A stretch of DNA of 22,959 bases from Lingula anatina (GCF_001039355.2 NW_019775580.1:228060-251018); one strand, 5' to 3'. Shown: positions 10,266 to 21,245, counted from the stretch's first letter. Program-made: numbers and translations. The notes: a model not told the origin generated them from the sequence alone.

Positions 10266-11432
10266 GAATGTGTAAGGAATGTCTGAACAGTTTTTAAGTA
10301 ATTTGCTTAAGTGCAAAGCAAGTGACCATACCAATAACCATAAGCAGGCGATGGTAAATAATCAAGCGTCAAAACTCCTGTATTCAAAATAACAGAACTT
10401 TTGATTTGATGCTTCAAAAGAATAAACAATCTCTTCAAAAGAATAAACAATCTCTCATCACATCATGTCTTTGTTTGAGGATATTGCATCCATTTACAGT
10501 GTTACCTTTGAGATTTCTTTTTGCCATTTGTATTTATCTCTGAGTGCTATTACTTATTAAACTCACCGAACCTAATGTCCCTTTACTTTACGTGGCATCT
10601 GATTGCGTAAAAAAAAAAATGAAACAATAATTGACAAGGCTCCCACCTTAACCTACTTTTCTTGATATCCATGATCCGCCCCTGTATCTTGAAAATTAGC
10701 TTATAAAAAAAAAATAATAAAATATAGTCGACACACGCATTGACGGGTCCCAGTTACAGACGTTATGCGAAGGTCATATATAGGCCTACGACAAGGCACC
10801 TGAGACACGCGTTTTGTCAATTAGCGAATAGAGAGTCAATTATCTCTATTTCAGCTGCACTCGGTTAAAATGCTTTTGGTGAATTAACATTCTCAAAAGT
10901 AAAAAAAAAAGTAATTATCGTTCAATTTTTTTTGTTATGCAATATTCTGGTTGATTCCAGAAGTCTGCAAAGGAAAAACGCCACCATGCCTGTACAGACT
11001 TTGTGTTGGTTGCAAATGGGGTCTACCTGTTCGCGTGCGTGTCCTTCAATTTTCTAAATTCTCTAATCATTGCGGAGAGGGGGGTTAAAGTGATCCGCCA
11101 CTTCGCAAGAAATCTCGAGGGTATTATTTGGCACTTTGTACCCTAGGATTCTAAGATAAGTAAGGTGTCTTAGGGGACGTTGCTGATTTTATTAACCTGC
11201 TGCCCCATCATATTTACATGTTCACATGGTCATGATGAACGTTACATACAGGGGGATTTGAAAAAGCAGTTAAGAGAACATTTTCTTGCGTGTAACATGA
11301 AAATAGAAGCGCAAGTCGTATACCCATGGGATGCTGCCCAAACTGATCAATAAAATACGTTTTAATCTAAAAAGGAAAAAAAACTGGAACAACATGCACC
11401 GTGCATGATAAATGAGGCGTGTCTTTAATTTC
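10266..11432. other. Intergenic region between the aquaporin and PAN/EGF/TSP1 genes
   Basis: No coding sequence recognised. A 21-bp unit (CTTCAAAAGAATAAACAATCT) is repeated twice in tandem at 10412-10453. Short A-runs are common. Both neighbouring genes read on the plus strand, so the promoter of the downstream gene should lie at the right end. Confidence 0.5.
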
Positions 11433-11511
11433 TATAAAAAGGATGAAGGGAACGCAATTGCCCTTTCAACTGGAAATGATAGAACAACGGTATAACAGCG
11501 TCTATATTTAG
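11433..11511 (+). promoter_or_regulatory. TATA box and upstream ORF of the PAN/EGF/TSP1 gene
   Basis: TATAAAAAGG at 11433-11442 predicts transcription from about 11463-11468. The leader of about 80 bases contains a 12-codon upstream ORF, ATG at 11476 to TAG at 11511, ending 36 bases before the main ATG at 11548. The uORF could damp translation of the main frame; this is inference. Confidence 0.5.
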
Positions 11512-11547
11512 GAGGTTTCATTTGGGACTGTGTTTGAGAAAAGTGAC

Positions 11548-11868
11548 ATGGTGATGCTTTTATTTTTCCTCATTTTGATCAGCACGAGGTTCACAGACGG
11601 GATTATATTTCAATGGCCACAACCAGAAGAGGATGAAGTAAAAGAAAACCATTTCTTGAGAACAAATACCACGAAGCAGATTAACGGTGTGTATTTAAGG
11701 ACCCAATGTGCGCTGCAATGCATCGTATCAAAAGGATGTGACTCGTATAATTTTTGCCCCCAAAATCGTACATGCGAACTCAATTCTTTGTCAACGAAGA
11801 ATGAAGATGTGAACCTCTTGGAAGCGGATGGAATTTCCTTCTACAGCGTTCGTAATGAGTCCTTTCAG
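11548..11868 (+). CDS. Exon 1 of secreted PAN/Apple-EGF-TSP1 protein: signal peptide and PAN-like domain
   Basis: The ATG at 11548 starts a classic signal peptide (MVMLLFFLILISTRFTDG). The frame is open further upstream but has no earlier ATG. After an acidic linker comes a PAN/Apple-like module: TQCALQCIVSKGCDSYNFC, then NRTCELN and a final strand GISFYSV, with five cysteines. Three N-glycosylation sequons (NTT, NRT, NES) are seen. The exon can end at CAG|GTAATT (11868, phase 0) or at TTC|GTAATG (11851, phase 1); the first is the stronger site. Downstream exons add EGF and TSP1 modules, so the product is a mosaic extracellular protein, perhaps matrix, adhesion or immune related. No orthologue is named. 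The gene continues past the window. Confidence 0.8.
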
Positions 11869-12672
11869 GTAATTCATAACTGTTTCGTTAATTGATCAAT
11901 TTGACATGAATATGCACTTTGCTCCCCCCCCCCTCTCCGATTACTTAAAATTACCGATGAGAAAAATTCCCTGAGTATTTATAGCAATTGATAGAATGGG
12001 TTCGGTATTTCAGTCATAAAAAAGTTAAAGAACATTAGAAGTACGAGTGTAAATGTGATTATGGACAGGTTGCTGTGGTCATAAGTGCTATCGCAATAAC
12101 TCCTCTTCCTCCTCATCCTTTATACATTAAAAACATGCCGCTTAACACTTTCATGCAGGCAAAGCGCGATAGGGCGCGGGAGTATTTTTCTGTGAACACG
12201 AAACTTTTTTTCTGATGCCCTGGACCTTTTTACTCAGCCTTTTTAGCCGATAGCAAAACCTGGATGACAGTGCCATTCATTTCTCCGCGCTGAATGATAA
12301 ATAAATTAAAACTCTTGGAATCATTATATCATTATCTGTCGACAAAATCGTCTTAAAGGTGGCTTAGCCTAGGGGCTATTGTAAATAATTAATACATTTT
12401 GCTATCCAGAGGAAAGGCATGCTGTGCTATTAACCCACTTTTTTCGGTCGACGATACTAGGCGAGACACGTAAACCGGGTTTCTGTCGTTTTTATAGTCA
12501 TTTTTTTTTTGCATCCTATAAGATATAAGAACACCGTCAATAATAAAATATTTAAAAGGCAAGAAAAATAAATACCTAGCTGTTATTTGTCCACCTTGTG
12601 TTGTGCAGCAAGTCGCGCTGTCAAAACACACGTCCTCGAGGGCCCCCAACCCTGAATCGTTTTATTCTGATA
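11869..12672. other. Intron sequence, nothing recognised
   Basis: First part of the large intron between the PAN exon and the first EGF exon. It contains a C-run near 11923 and AT-rich filler. ORFs here lack domain features. Confidence 0.5.
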
Positions 12673-12673
12673 T

Positions 12674-12906
12674 GGGCCAAGTTTCATCAACACTGGTTAG
12701 CGATATCCTATGGACAACACTATCCACTGCATAAAATTATCCTCTGGACAGTTATCCTGATGATATCAGCTATTTTTACCACTAGATAGTAAAATATCAG
12801 AGACAAAAATAAGGATATTGTGTTTAGAAAACAAGTGCCCAGATGACAACAATGCCATCTGATTGATAGTGTTAACCAGAGGATAGAGTTTATAAAACTG
12901 GGCCCT
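12674..12906. mobile_element. MITE-like inverted-repeat element, about 230 bp
   Basis: The left end GGGCCAAGTTTCATCAACAC (12674) pairs with the reverse complement of the right end, GGGCCCAGTTTTATAAAC (12905 leftwards). Further in, TATCCTatGGacAACACTATC on the left matches TATCCTctGGttAACACTATC on the inverted right. No ORF is present. The tandem duplication begins inside this element at 12813; only its right part (17102-17195) is present at the head of copy 2. Confidence 0.6.
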
Positions 12907-15156
12907 GGTTAATATGAACTACCCAACAGCACGTGGTGACAACCTTTAATTTTTTGTTTGTTTGTTTGTTTTAATTATATTTATTTATTTTATTGACACA
13001 CGTAAACCCCTCCACCACACGCCTCATTGATCAGTTGACCATTTTTACCGTGCTTTGAACTAACAACATACCCCAATTCTTGCACATTTTTTTTTACTTA
13101 TACCTTAATCTTTCACTGATTAAGCTCCTGTATTCTTTTCTAACCTTTGTAATGACGGAAGAAATGTAGTGTAATGGTTGATCGGGTATTGGATTCATAC
13201 CATACCAAAGCACTTTAGGCATTTGCGCTTGACAGATTGCTTGGCATGTATGTAATAATTAAAGATGAAGGCAAGCGAAGTTACGGAGTTCCATTGCCTT
13301 TAATTAAAGATAAACCATAACCATGTAAGAAAGAAAGCAACGAATCTCGTAAAATGAGAATGGAAAATGAACAAACGTACTTATGAATTAAATTAAAGAA
13401 ATATTCCGAGATTATTGATATTTTTACGATATGCCACCTCCACAGACAACCATATCTGTCGTTTATTGCTGGGAAACCTACACAGTTGTAAAATACAATT
13501 GTTAAAAACTATCACAAACGCATTATCGCCTCTCACTTGCCGAATTGCAATTTAGTTCATTTGTTAGGCAAAACTTGATGTCAAACTGTTAAACAAAACA
13601 ATCAATTTCCCAAGGCTGACATTTCTAAAAGGTAACATTGTCATCAAATCAATCGACTGGGACTTCTTAATTAAAACATTTTTACCAACCATAAATCAAT
13701 GAATCGGCCGTTTCCGTGACTGTGCAATCATTTTCTTAGAAAATTTAATCAAGACAATTTAACTAAAGTGACTTTTCACCGTGATTTATCTTAATCTGTG
13801 ATAAAAAAGTACACTATAAATAATTAGGGCGCGCCCTGTCATGTACCGTTCTGTTCTGAGCATATATACAAGATGGATCTAAATTGAAAGATATATATAT
13901 ATATATATATATGTAAGTGCAATTGTGCCAACACCTTTCGGTCGAGCAAGAAACACCACAACCGCGTGGAAAAAAAGGAAAGCATTCTTATGTTATCTAA
14001 CGGATAAAACTTCAACAAGTGAATTGGCCTAGAAGTCTAACCTCCAAATGTTCAGACACGACTTGGTCAATTATAAACAGTGATTTTTTAAAAAGACCTA
14101 GAATGTTCTTCACAAAATGCACTATTTACTTGAATTGACTATTAAAAATGCAGTTAAATGTAAAAGTAACCTTGCACACGGTACTTAACACACATTTTTT
14201 TTCAGTTTGGAACTCGATAGAGCGAAAGACGGTTAACTGTCGATGGTGCCAGGAAAACTAGTTTTCTTTCATCAAACCAAAAATTGCCTATATATATGTT
14301 GTGCATAGTTTGTGTCATAAAATATTGATATAACAAGTTTTTGGCTTTATTAAACCTGATGTTTTTACATCAAGGCTTCCCCATGAATCACTGAAATGGG
14401 TGAAATAACTAAACCTGCATAAAATTTCTCCCACACAAAGTGGAAATGGAGGGAATGCATGTTATCATTCACTTATCCGTGGTAAATGCTGTAAAAGTTG
14501 TCAAAGCGACTACATTTGATACACACTTCTGTCCACTTTGGAACGAACTCTATCACTTGACGTAGTGAAGGGCGAAAAGCACCAAAAATTGACGATGGCA
14601 ACAGAAAAAAATGTTGTCTTTTATCACACCTCTATACCCTCGACTGTCTCTTTAAATATTGTGCATAGTATGTGTTACAATAGTGATATAACCGGTTTCT
14701 TGTCTTCATATAACCTTATGCTTTCATTTATGTTTTTAAGACTATTGCATAAATTACTGACTAAGATTCTCCTTAATGAAATGAACTGGCCAAGCAGCTG
14801 GTTACGAAACTGTTCCCCTAAAGAAACCACCGTTAGGAAAATAAACATCATTTATTCACACTAAGAATCGGAGCAAGTTTAAAGTACAGTAGACACTGTA
14901 TCAGTTGCCAACTTAAAACACGAATTATTGTTTTTCTCAAACAAATCTTGCTGTACAGGTTTTTTCTTTTGTAATTAATTGAAATTTATAGGAACATTCC
15001 TTAACCCGAAACTTGGAATAAATCGAACTTACTTTCATGTTCCAAAGTGTCTGAATCTATTGTATGTGCATTGCGAGGGGGGCACATCTTTATTAACACA
15101 GATTACAGCTTTTTGATTAATACATTTATTTTCATTTTCCATAAAATATAATTAAG
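12907..15156. other. Intron of copy 1, with internal diverged repeat
   Basis: No exons are seen. It holds a TTTG/ATTT-rich run at 12955-12990 and an (AT)n microsatellite at about 13891-13912. Two related segments share TTTGGAAC (14206 and 14537) and TTGTGCATAGT-TGTGT, suggesting an old direct duplication of roughly 200-250 bp units (about 14181-14395 and 14510-14762). The 108-codon ORF at 14538 is cut by a stop in copy 2 and is not considered coding. Confidence 0.55.
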
Positions 15157-15292
15157 ATACCCGTAGGACTGTGTGCCACAAACCCCTGCCAGCATGAAGG
15201 TTACTGTCTGGATACTAGGACGGAGCAAGGAGACCCCAGTTACCTCTGCCTCTGCAAGGACACCTGGCGGGGAAACAACTGCGAGCTAGAAG
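15157..15292 (+). CDS. EGF-like exon, copy 1
   Basis: Encodes one complete EGF module: GLCATNPCQHEGYC, then YLCLC and DTWRGNNCELE, with all six cysteines in canonical spacing. It has no calcium-binding DxD/E start. Acceptor TTAAG|ATA reads in phase 0 from the PAN exon. A second AG ten bases later (CCCGTAG|GA) would make the exon phase 1 at both ends, as is usual for EGF modules. The donor is GAAG|GTAAAC, phase 1. It is identical to copy 2 except for one silent AGT/AGC difference. Confidence 0.88.
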
Positions 15293-15598
15293 GTAAACGA
15301 AGTATTATTTATGGTATTTCCCCCAACATTCTAACTCTTGTTTGGAACTGACATTTCACTTCCCTACTGCTACTTCTTTACTTTAAATAAAAACAATGAA
15401 ATCTTGATGTGACACTTGTTTATTCTGTTTCATGTAATGATTAATGCCTTTCTTTTCTACGTGTAGTGCATGTCATATGAAGATCCGGTTACAATACATA
15501 ATAATATATGTAGCCAAAAAGTGAGCAGAGAGGGTTCTGGAGGTTCCATAGAACCGCCCGTTTGACTAGAAATGGTCCCCTCTGAATCAAAATTTGGC

Positions 15599-15774
15599 CG
15601 CACTCAGAACAAGTTGATCCGCAGACTAACAGATCAGCGGATCAAATAAGGCCGACCCACTTGAAAGGTTACCGCGCAAACCCCTAATAGACAGTGAATA
15701 CATTTCCAGCGGGGATTACGCGACAAGCATTCAAGTGGGTAGGCCAGTTCTGTTAGTCTTTGGTTGTGAATGCG
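15599..15774. mobile_element. Inverted-repeat MITE-like element in intron, copy 1
   Basis: CGCACTCAGAAC on the left, GACTAACAGA and GGCCGACCCACTTGAA (15650-15665) pair with the inverted right arm TTCAAGTGGGTAGGCC (15730-15745), TCTGTTAGTC and GTTGTGAATGCG. The left arm contains a GATCCGC...GCGGATC hairpin. It is repeated in copy 2 at about 20155-20333, where that hairpin is longer and perfect. No ORF. Confidence 0.5.
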
Positions 15775-15901
15775 CTTGGCAAATAAACATAATAGTTAGA
15801 TTCTTTAAAATTTATTCCCAGGTACCTCCGGTGTACCTATGCTGACATAAATTAGAAAGCTGAAGCGTTAGTAGTAGCAGTACACATTTTCAGAAAAAGT
15901 A

Positions 15902-15916
15902 CCCCCCCCCCCCCCC
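15902..15916. repeat. Poly-C run upstream of TSP1 exon
   Basis: Fifteen consecutive C in copy 1; the matching site in copy 2 (about 20468-20475) is short and interrupted by T. It lies about 40 bases before the TSP1 acceptor and could be part of its pyrimidine tract. Such runs are also common sites of sequencing error. Confidence 0.8.
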
Positions 15917-15955
15917 TTTGGAATCGCTGACTTCAGTCCTGGTATGATGTTTTAG

Positions 15956-16117
15956 CTGCAGACGTGCAATGGTCACAGTGGCAGAGCTGGCAGGGGTGTT
16001 CAGCATCGTGTGGGCAAGGAAGTCAGTTGCGCAGGCGTCAGTGTAGCGTTGGAACCGCATCTAACTGTTATGGGGCCGACACTGAATACAGACTTTGCAA
16101 TGAACGGGAGTGTCCAC
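15956..16117 (+). CDS. First thrombospondin type-1 repeat exon, copy 1
   Basis: Acceptor GTTTTAG|CT and donor CCAC|GTATGG bound a phase 1-1 exon of 54 codons that is exactly one TSP1 repeat. It shows the WxxWxxW ladder (WSQWQSW), then CSASCGQG, which fits the O-fucosylation consensus, a basic strand QLRRRQC, and six cysteines ending ERECP. The tryptophan ladder is the usual C-mannosylation site. The copy 2 exon at 20515 is identical by eye. Confidence 0.9.
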
Positions 16118-16659
16118 GTATGGTTATATAAATTTTAATTCACTCTTTATGTTTTACGCTTGGAATATATTGATTAACTACATTGATTTAAGAAAAAGGT
16201 CGGACCTTTCACATTTTCTACGTCTACTTTTTCCATAAAGAGATCTTTAAAACGATAGAACCCTTCAAGGGAAAATTACTCAATGTCGATATTTCCTTCC
16301 GATGTGTATACGTAAATATAGCGGTGTAAAGGGGAAATATTTACAACCAAATGATTTAACTGAAAGTGGCGTAAAACGTACAATCCAAGTTCAGGGACGG
16401 GTCAAGCTAATGGGTAGAAGAACGTTACTATTTTTTGGAGTGAGAATACGATTTGTCGGGAAAATCTCCGATTATATTGACGCTGAAAATATAACAATTT
16501 TCTAATAAAACATTCGTATATGAGTAAAAGAGACTATACAGAATTTCCCGAGTACCATCTTAATGAAGTAATGAACCGAGAACTATATTTTAAGTGTAGA
16601 AAGAAATGAATTCATTCAAGAAAACTCCATTAATTCGATGTTATATATTCCCCATTCAG

Positions 16660-16827
16660 GTTGGGGTGAATGGTCACCGTGGAGTGAATGCTCAACCCAG
16701 TCAACCTGTGGCCAAGGGAGTAAGAACAGGCAAAGAGCCTGTCTATTCGATGGAACTGTTGGCCAAGATAGATTCTGTCAGGGACCGATCGAAGACACAA
16801 CTCCATGCGATGGAGTAGACTGCAGGG
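16660..16827 (+). CDS. Second thrombospondin type-1 repeat exon, copy 1
   Basis: Acceptor CCCCATTCAG|GT and donor AGGG|GTAAGA bound a phase 1-1 exon of 56 codons. Motifs: WGEWSPWSEC, then STCGQGSKNRQRAC, and closing TPCDGVDC, six cysteines in all. If the donor were ignored, a stop follows after about ten codons, so this could also serve as a last exon. The exon after it is either the copy 2 TSP1 or EGF exon, depending on splicing. Confidence 0.9.
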
Positions 16828-16869
16828 GTAAGAGGAATTGTAACGGATATTTATTGTAAATCATTGGGG

Positions 16870-17101
16870 GANACGCGCGTTTCCACCCCCTGATTGAGGG
16901 AGTCGTCTGTTGTATTCATACGACTCCTACTTGACGAAAACGAGGCGCGATACCCGGATGACAGGTAGGCTTACAGAATTTGTGATAGGGTATGATACTC
17001 TTTTATGCGATCTGACACACACCTTGAAAACGGGTAGTGTGGTCAGATATACCGGTTTATTTTGGACCCGTAGGTGCCGAGTCTGGTAGTTGGGAAGGCC
17101 T
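16870..17101. other. Unique 232-bp seam between tandem copies, with ambiguous base
   Basis: Sequence not found elsewhere in the window, less AT-rich than the flanking introns, with the only n of the window at 16872. It contains a hairpin GGAGTCGT...ACGACTCC (about 16908-16929). Copy 2 instead continues at 21456 with A-rich, (AT)n sequence. The position exactly at the join points to an assembly junction, though a filler insertion at a real breakpoint is possible. Confidence 0.7.
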
Positions 17102-18183
17102 GGATATTGTGTTTAGAAAACAAGTGCCCAGATGACAACAATGCCATCTGATTGATAGTGTTAACCAGAGGATAGAGTTTATAAAACTGGGCCCTGGTTA
17201 ATATGAACTACCCAACAGCACGTGGTGACAACCTTTAATTTTTTGTTTGTTTGTTTGTTTTAATTATATTTATTTATTTTATTGACACACGTAAACCCCT
17301 CCACCACACGCCTCATTGATCAGTTGACCATTTTTACCGTGCTTTGAACTAACAACATACCCCAATTCTTGCACATTTTTTTTTTACTTATACCTTAATC
17401 TTTCACTGATTAAGCTCCTGTATTCTTTTCTAACCTTTGTAATGACGGAAGAAATGTAGTGTAATGGTTGATCGGGTATTGGATTCATACCATACCAAAG
17501 CACTTTAGGCATTTGCGCTTGACAGATTGCTTGGCATGTATGTAATAATTAAAGATGAAGGCAAGCGAAGTTACGGAGTTCCGTTGCCTTTAATTAAAGA
17601 TAAACCATAACCATGTAAGAAAGAAAGCAACGAATCTCGTAAAATGAGAATGGAAAATGAACAAACGTACTTATGAATTAAAATTAAAGAAATATTCCGA
17701 GATTATTGATATTTTTACGATATGCCACCTCCACAGACAACCATATCTGTCGTTTATTGCTGGGAAACCTACACAGTTGTAAAATACAATTGTTAAAAAC
17801 TATCACAAACGCATTATCGCCTCTCACTTGCCGAATTGCAATTTAGTTCATTTGTTAGGCAAAACTTGATGTCAAACTGTTAAACAAAACAATCAATTTC
17901 CCAAGGCTGACATTTCTAAAAGGTAACATTGTCATCAAATCAATCGACTGGGACTTCTTAATTAAAACATTTTTACCAACCATAAATCAATGAATCGGCC
18001 GTTTCCGTGACTGTGCAATCATTTTCTTAGAAAATTTAATCAAGACAATTTAACTAAAGTGACTTTTCACCGTGATTTATCTTAATCTGTGATAAAAAAG
18101 TACACTATAAATAATTAGGGCGCGCCCTGTCATGTACCGTTCTGTTCTGAGCATATATACAAGATGGATCTAAATTGAAAGAT

Positions 18184-18440
18184 GTGATAGATACAATACG
18201 AGTCGCCGAGCTGTACGTGAAATATTACGAGTGTATTGGCGAGCCGCAGGCGAGACAATACACGAGTAATTTTCACGTACAGCTCGGCGACGAGTGTTGT
18301 ATCTGGCTTAAACCACGGCCTATGATTGGCTACAACACTAGTAGTGCAACAGACCGTGGAACGCACTCGTACATGACGTGCTTGTATGTCAAATACAGCA
18401 CGGCTGAGTCTTTTGTTCTACGTGCTAGCCGTGGTTTAAA
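18184..18440. mobile_element. Foldback-type insertion present only in copy 2
   Basis: It replaces part of an (AT)n run found at the same place in copy 1. The first half is a long hairpin: 18189-18238 pairs with 18257-18304 (arms of about 48 bp, both containing TCGCCGAGCTGTACGTGAAA in inverted orientation) around a short loop. The second half is bounded by TTAAACCACGGC (18308-18319) and its exact inverse (18428-18439). A further pair, AGTGTTGTA/TACAACACT, links the two halves. The 121-codon ORF crossing it is a by-product. No target-site duplication can be defined in the microsatellite. Confidence 0.75.
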
Positions 18441-19700
18441 TATATATATATGTAAGTGCAATTGTGCCAACACCTTTCGGTCGAGCAAGAAACACCACAA
18501 CCGCGTGGAAAAAAAAGGAAAGCATTCTTATGTTATCTAACGGATAAAACTTCAACAAGTGAATTGGCCTAGAAGTCTAACCTCCAAATGTTCAGACACG
18601 ACTTGGTCAATTATAAACAGTGATTTTTTAAAAAGACCTAGAATGTTCTTCACAAAATGCACTATTTACTTGAATTGACTATTAAAAATGCAGTTAAATG
18701 TAAAAGTAACCTTGCACACGGTACTTAGCACACATTTTTTTTTCAGTTTGGAACTCGATAGAGCGAAAGACGGTTAACTGTCGATGGTGCCAGGAAAACT
18801 AGTTTTCTTTCATCAAACCAAAAATTGCCTATATATATATATGTTGTGCATAGTTTGTGTCATAAAATATTGATATAACAAGTTTTTGGCTTTGTTAAAC
18901 CTGGTGTTTTCACATCAAGGCTTCCCCATGAATCACTGAAATAGGTGAAATAACTAAACCTGCATAAAATTTCTCCCACACAAAGTGGAAATGGAGAGAA
19001 TGCATGTTATCATTCACTTATCCGTGGTAAATGCTGTAAAAGTAGTCAAAGCGACTACATTTGATACACATTTCTGTCCACTTTGGAACGAACTCTATCA
19101 CTTGACGTAGTGAAGGGCGAAAAGCACCAAAAATTGACGATGGCAACAGAAAAAAATGTTGTCTTTTATCACACCGCTATACCCTCGACTGTCTCTTTAA
19201 ATATTGTGCATAGTATGTGTTACAATAGTGATATAACCGGTTTCTTGTCTTCATATAACCTTATGCTTTCATTTATGTTTTTAAGACTATTGCATAAATT
19301 ACTGACTTAGATTCCCCTTAATGAAATGAACTGGCCAAGCAGCTGGTTACAAAACCGTTCCCCTAAAGAAACCACCGTTCGGAAAATAAACATCAGTTAT
19401 TCACACTAAGAATCGGAACAAGTTTAAGGTACAGTAGACACTGTATCAGTTGCCACCTTAAAACACGAATTATTGTTTTTCTCAAACATATCTTGCTGTA
19501 CAGTTTTTTTCTTTTGTAATTAATTGAAATTTATAGGAACATTCCTTAACCCGAAACTTGGAATAAATCGAACTTACTTTCATGTTCCAAAGTGTCTGAT
19601 CTATTGTATGTGCATTGCGAGGGGGCCACATCTTTATTAACACAGATTACAGCTTTTTGATTAATACATTTATTTTCATTTTCCATAAAATATAATTAAG

Positions 19701-19836
19701 ATACCCGTAGGACTGTGTGCCACAAACCCCTGCCAGCATGAAGGTTACTGTCTGGATACTAGGACGGAGCAAGGAGACCCCAGCTACCTCTGCCTCTGCA
19801 AGGACACCTGGCGGGGAAACAACTGCGAGCTAGAAG
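19701..19836 (+). CDS. EGF-like exon, copy 2
   Basis: Same six-cysteine EGF module, splice sites and twin AG acceptors as the exon at 15157, with one silent change (AGC for AGT, Ser). If both blocks are real and exons are used in order, the preceding TSP1 exon leaves phase 1, so only the second acceptor (CCCGTAG|GA) would keep the frame here. Confidence 0.85.
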
Positions 19837-20154
19837 GTAAACGAAGTATTATTTATGGTATTTCCCCCAACATTCTAACTCTTGTTTGGAACTGACATTT
19901 CACTTCCCTACTGCTACATCCTGAATTCATTTTTTAAATAAAAACAATGAAATCTTGATGTGACACTTGTTTATTCTGTTTCATGTAATGATTAATGCCT
20001 TTCTTTTCTACGTGTAGTGCATGTCATATGAAGATCCGGTTACAATACATAATAATAATAATATATGTAGCCAAAAAGTGAGCAGAGAGGGTTCTGGAGG
20101 TTCCATAGAACCGCCCGTTTGACTAGAAATGGTCCCCTCTGAATCAAAATTTGG

Positions 20155-20333
20155 CCGCATTCAGAACAAGTTGATCCGCGGACTAACAGATCCGCGGATC
20201 AAATATGGCCGACCCACTTGAAAGGTTGCCGCGCAAACCCCTAATAGACAGTGAATACATTTCCAGCGGGGATTACGTGACAAGCATTCAAGTGGGTAGG
20301 CCAGTTCTGTTAGTCTTTGGTTGTGAATGCGCT
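20155..20333. mobile_element. Inverted-repeat MITE-like element in intron, copy 2
   Basis: Counterpart of 15599-15774. Arms GGCCGACCCACTTGAA (20207-20222) and TTCAAGTGGGTAGGCC (20287-20302) are conserved. The GATCCGCGGA/TCCGCGGATC hairpin inside the left arm is perfect here but has one base changed on each side in copy 1. Confidence 0.5.
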
Positions 20334-20514
20334 CTAGCTTTGGCAAATAAACATAATAGTTAGATTTTTTTAAAATTTATTCCCAGGTACCTGCGGTGTA
20401 CCCATGTTGACATAAATTACAAAGCTAAAGCGTTAGTAGTAGTAGTACACATTTTCAGAAAAATTACCCTCCCCCTTTGGAATAGCTGACTTCAGTCCTG
20501 AAATGATGTTTTAG

Positions 20515-20676
20515 CTGCAGACGTGCAATGGTCACAGTGGCAGAGCTGGCAGGGGTGTTCAGCATCGTGTGGGCAAGGAAGTCAGTTGCGCAGGCGTCAG
20601 TGTAGCGTTGGAACCGCATCTAACTGTTATGGGGCCGACACTGAATACAGACTTTGCAATGAACGGGAGTGTCCAC
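20515..20676 (+). CDS. First thrombospondin type-1 repeat exon, copy 2
   Basis: Identical by eye to the exon at 15956, including the tryptophan ladder, CSASCGQG and all six cysteines, with the same phase 1-1 splice sites. The intron after it is also well conserved up to about 21130. Confidence 0.88.
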
Positions 20677-21245
20677 GTATGGTTATATAAATTTTAATTC
20701 ACTCTTTATGTTTTACGCTTGGAATATATTGATTAACTACATTGATTTAAGAAATAGGTCGGACCTTTCACATTTTCTACGTCTACTTATTCCATAAAGA
20801 GATCTTTAAAACGATGGAACCCTTCAAGGGAAAATTACTCAATGTCGATATTTCCTTCCGATGTGTACACGTAAATATAGCGGTGTAAAGGGGAAATATT
20901 TACAACCAAATTATTTAACTGAAAGTGGCGTAAAACGTACAATCCAAGTTCAGGGACGGGTCAAGCTAATGGGTAGAAGAACGTTACTATTTTTTGGAGT
21001 GAGAATACGATTTGTCGGGAAAATCTCCGATAATATTGACGCTGAAAATATAACATACTTTTCTAATAAAACGTTCGTATATGAGTAAAAGAGACTAAAC
21101 AGAATTTCCTGAGTACCATCTTAATGAAGTAAAGATCAACAGAAACAAGAACTTTAGTGTAATAAGAAATGAACTCCATTAATTCGATGTCGTATATTCC
21201 CAACTTAAAAACGAATTTCAAGCACAAAACAGATTTTTTTCTCAG

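Larger units (their letters stand above)
12813..16869. repeat. Tandem block, copy 1 (4.06 kb, three exons)
   Basis: Aligns end to end with 17102-21455 apart from small indels and one large insertion in copy 2. It begins at GGATATTGTGTTTAG and ends at AAATCATTGGGG. The first kilobase differs at only a few sites; around 14170-14900 differences are clearly denser. The block carries the EGF and both TSP1 exons with their introns. It may be a true duplication or a second haplotype left in the assembly. Confidence 0.95.

Noticed and set aside
13160-13200. TAGTGTAATGGTTGATCGGG, resembling a tRNA A-box and D-arm
   Set aside because: No B-box at the right distance and no cloverleaf; at most a decayed SINE head.
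14538-14864. 108-codon ORF in the intron, repeated as 75 codons at 19083
   Set aside because: Copy 2 has a stop caused by a small change, there is no domain, and the segment is part of a diverged intronic repeat.
16302-16505. 67-codon ORF between TSP1 exons, also at 20861 (75 codons)
   Set aside because: Kept in both copies only because the DNA is nearly identical; the ends differ through indels and no domain is visible.
18175-18540. 121-codon plus ORF and 78-codon minus ORF over the foldback insertion
   Set aside because: They are products of the inverted repeats; the minus and plus translations even share words because of the palindrome.
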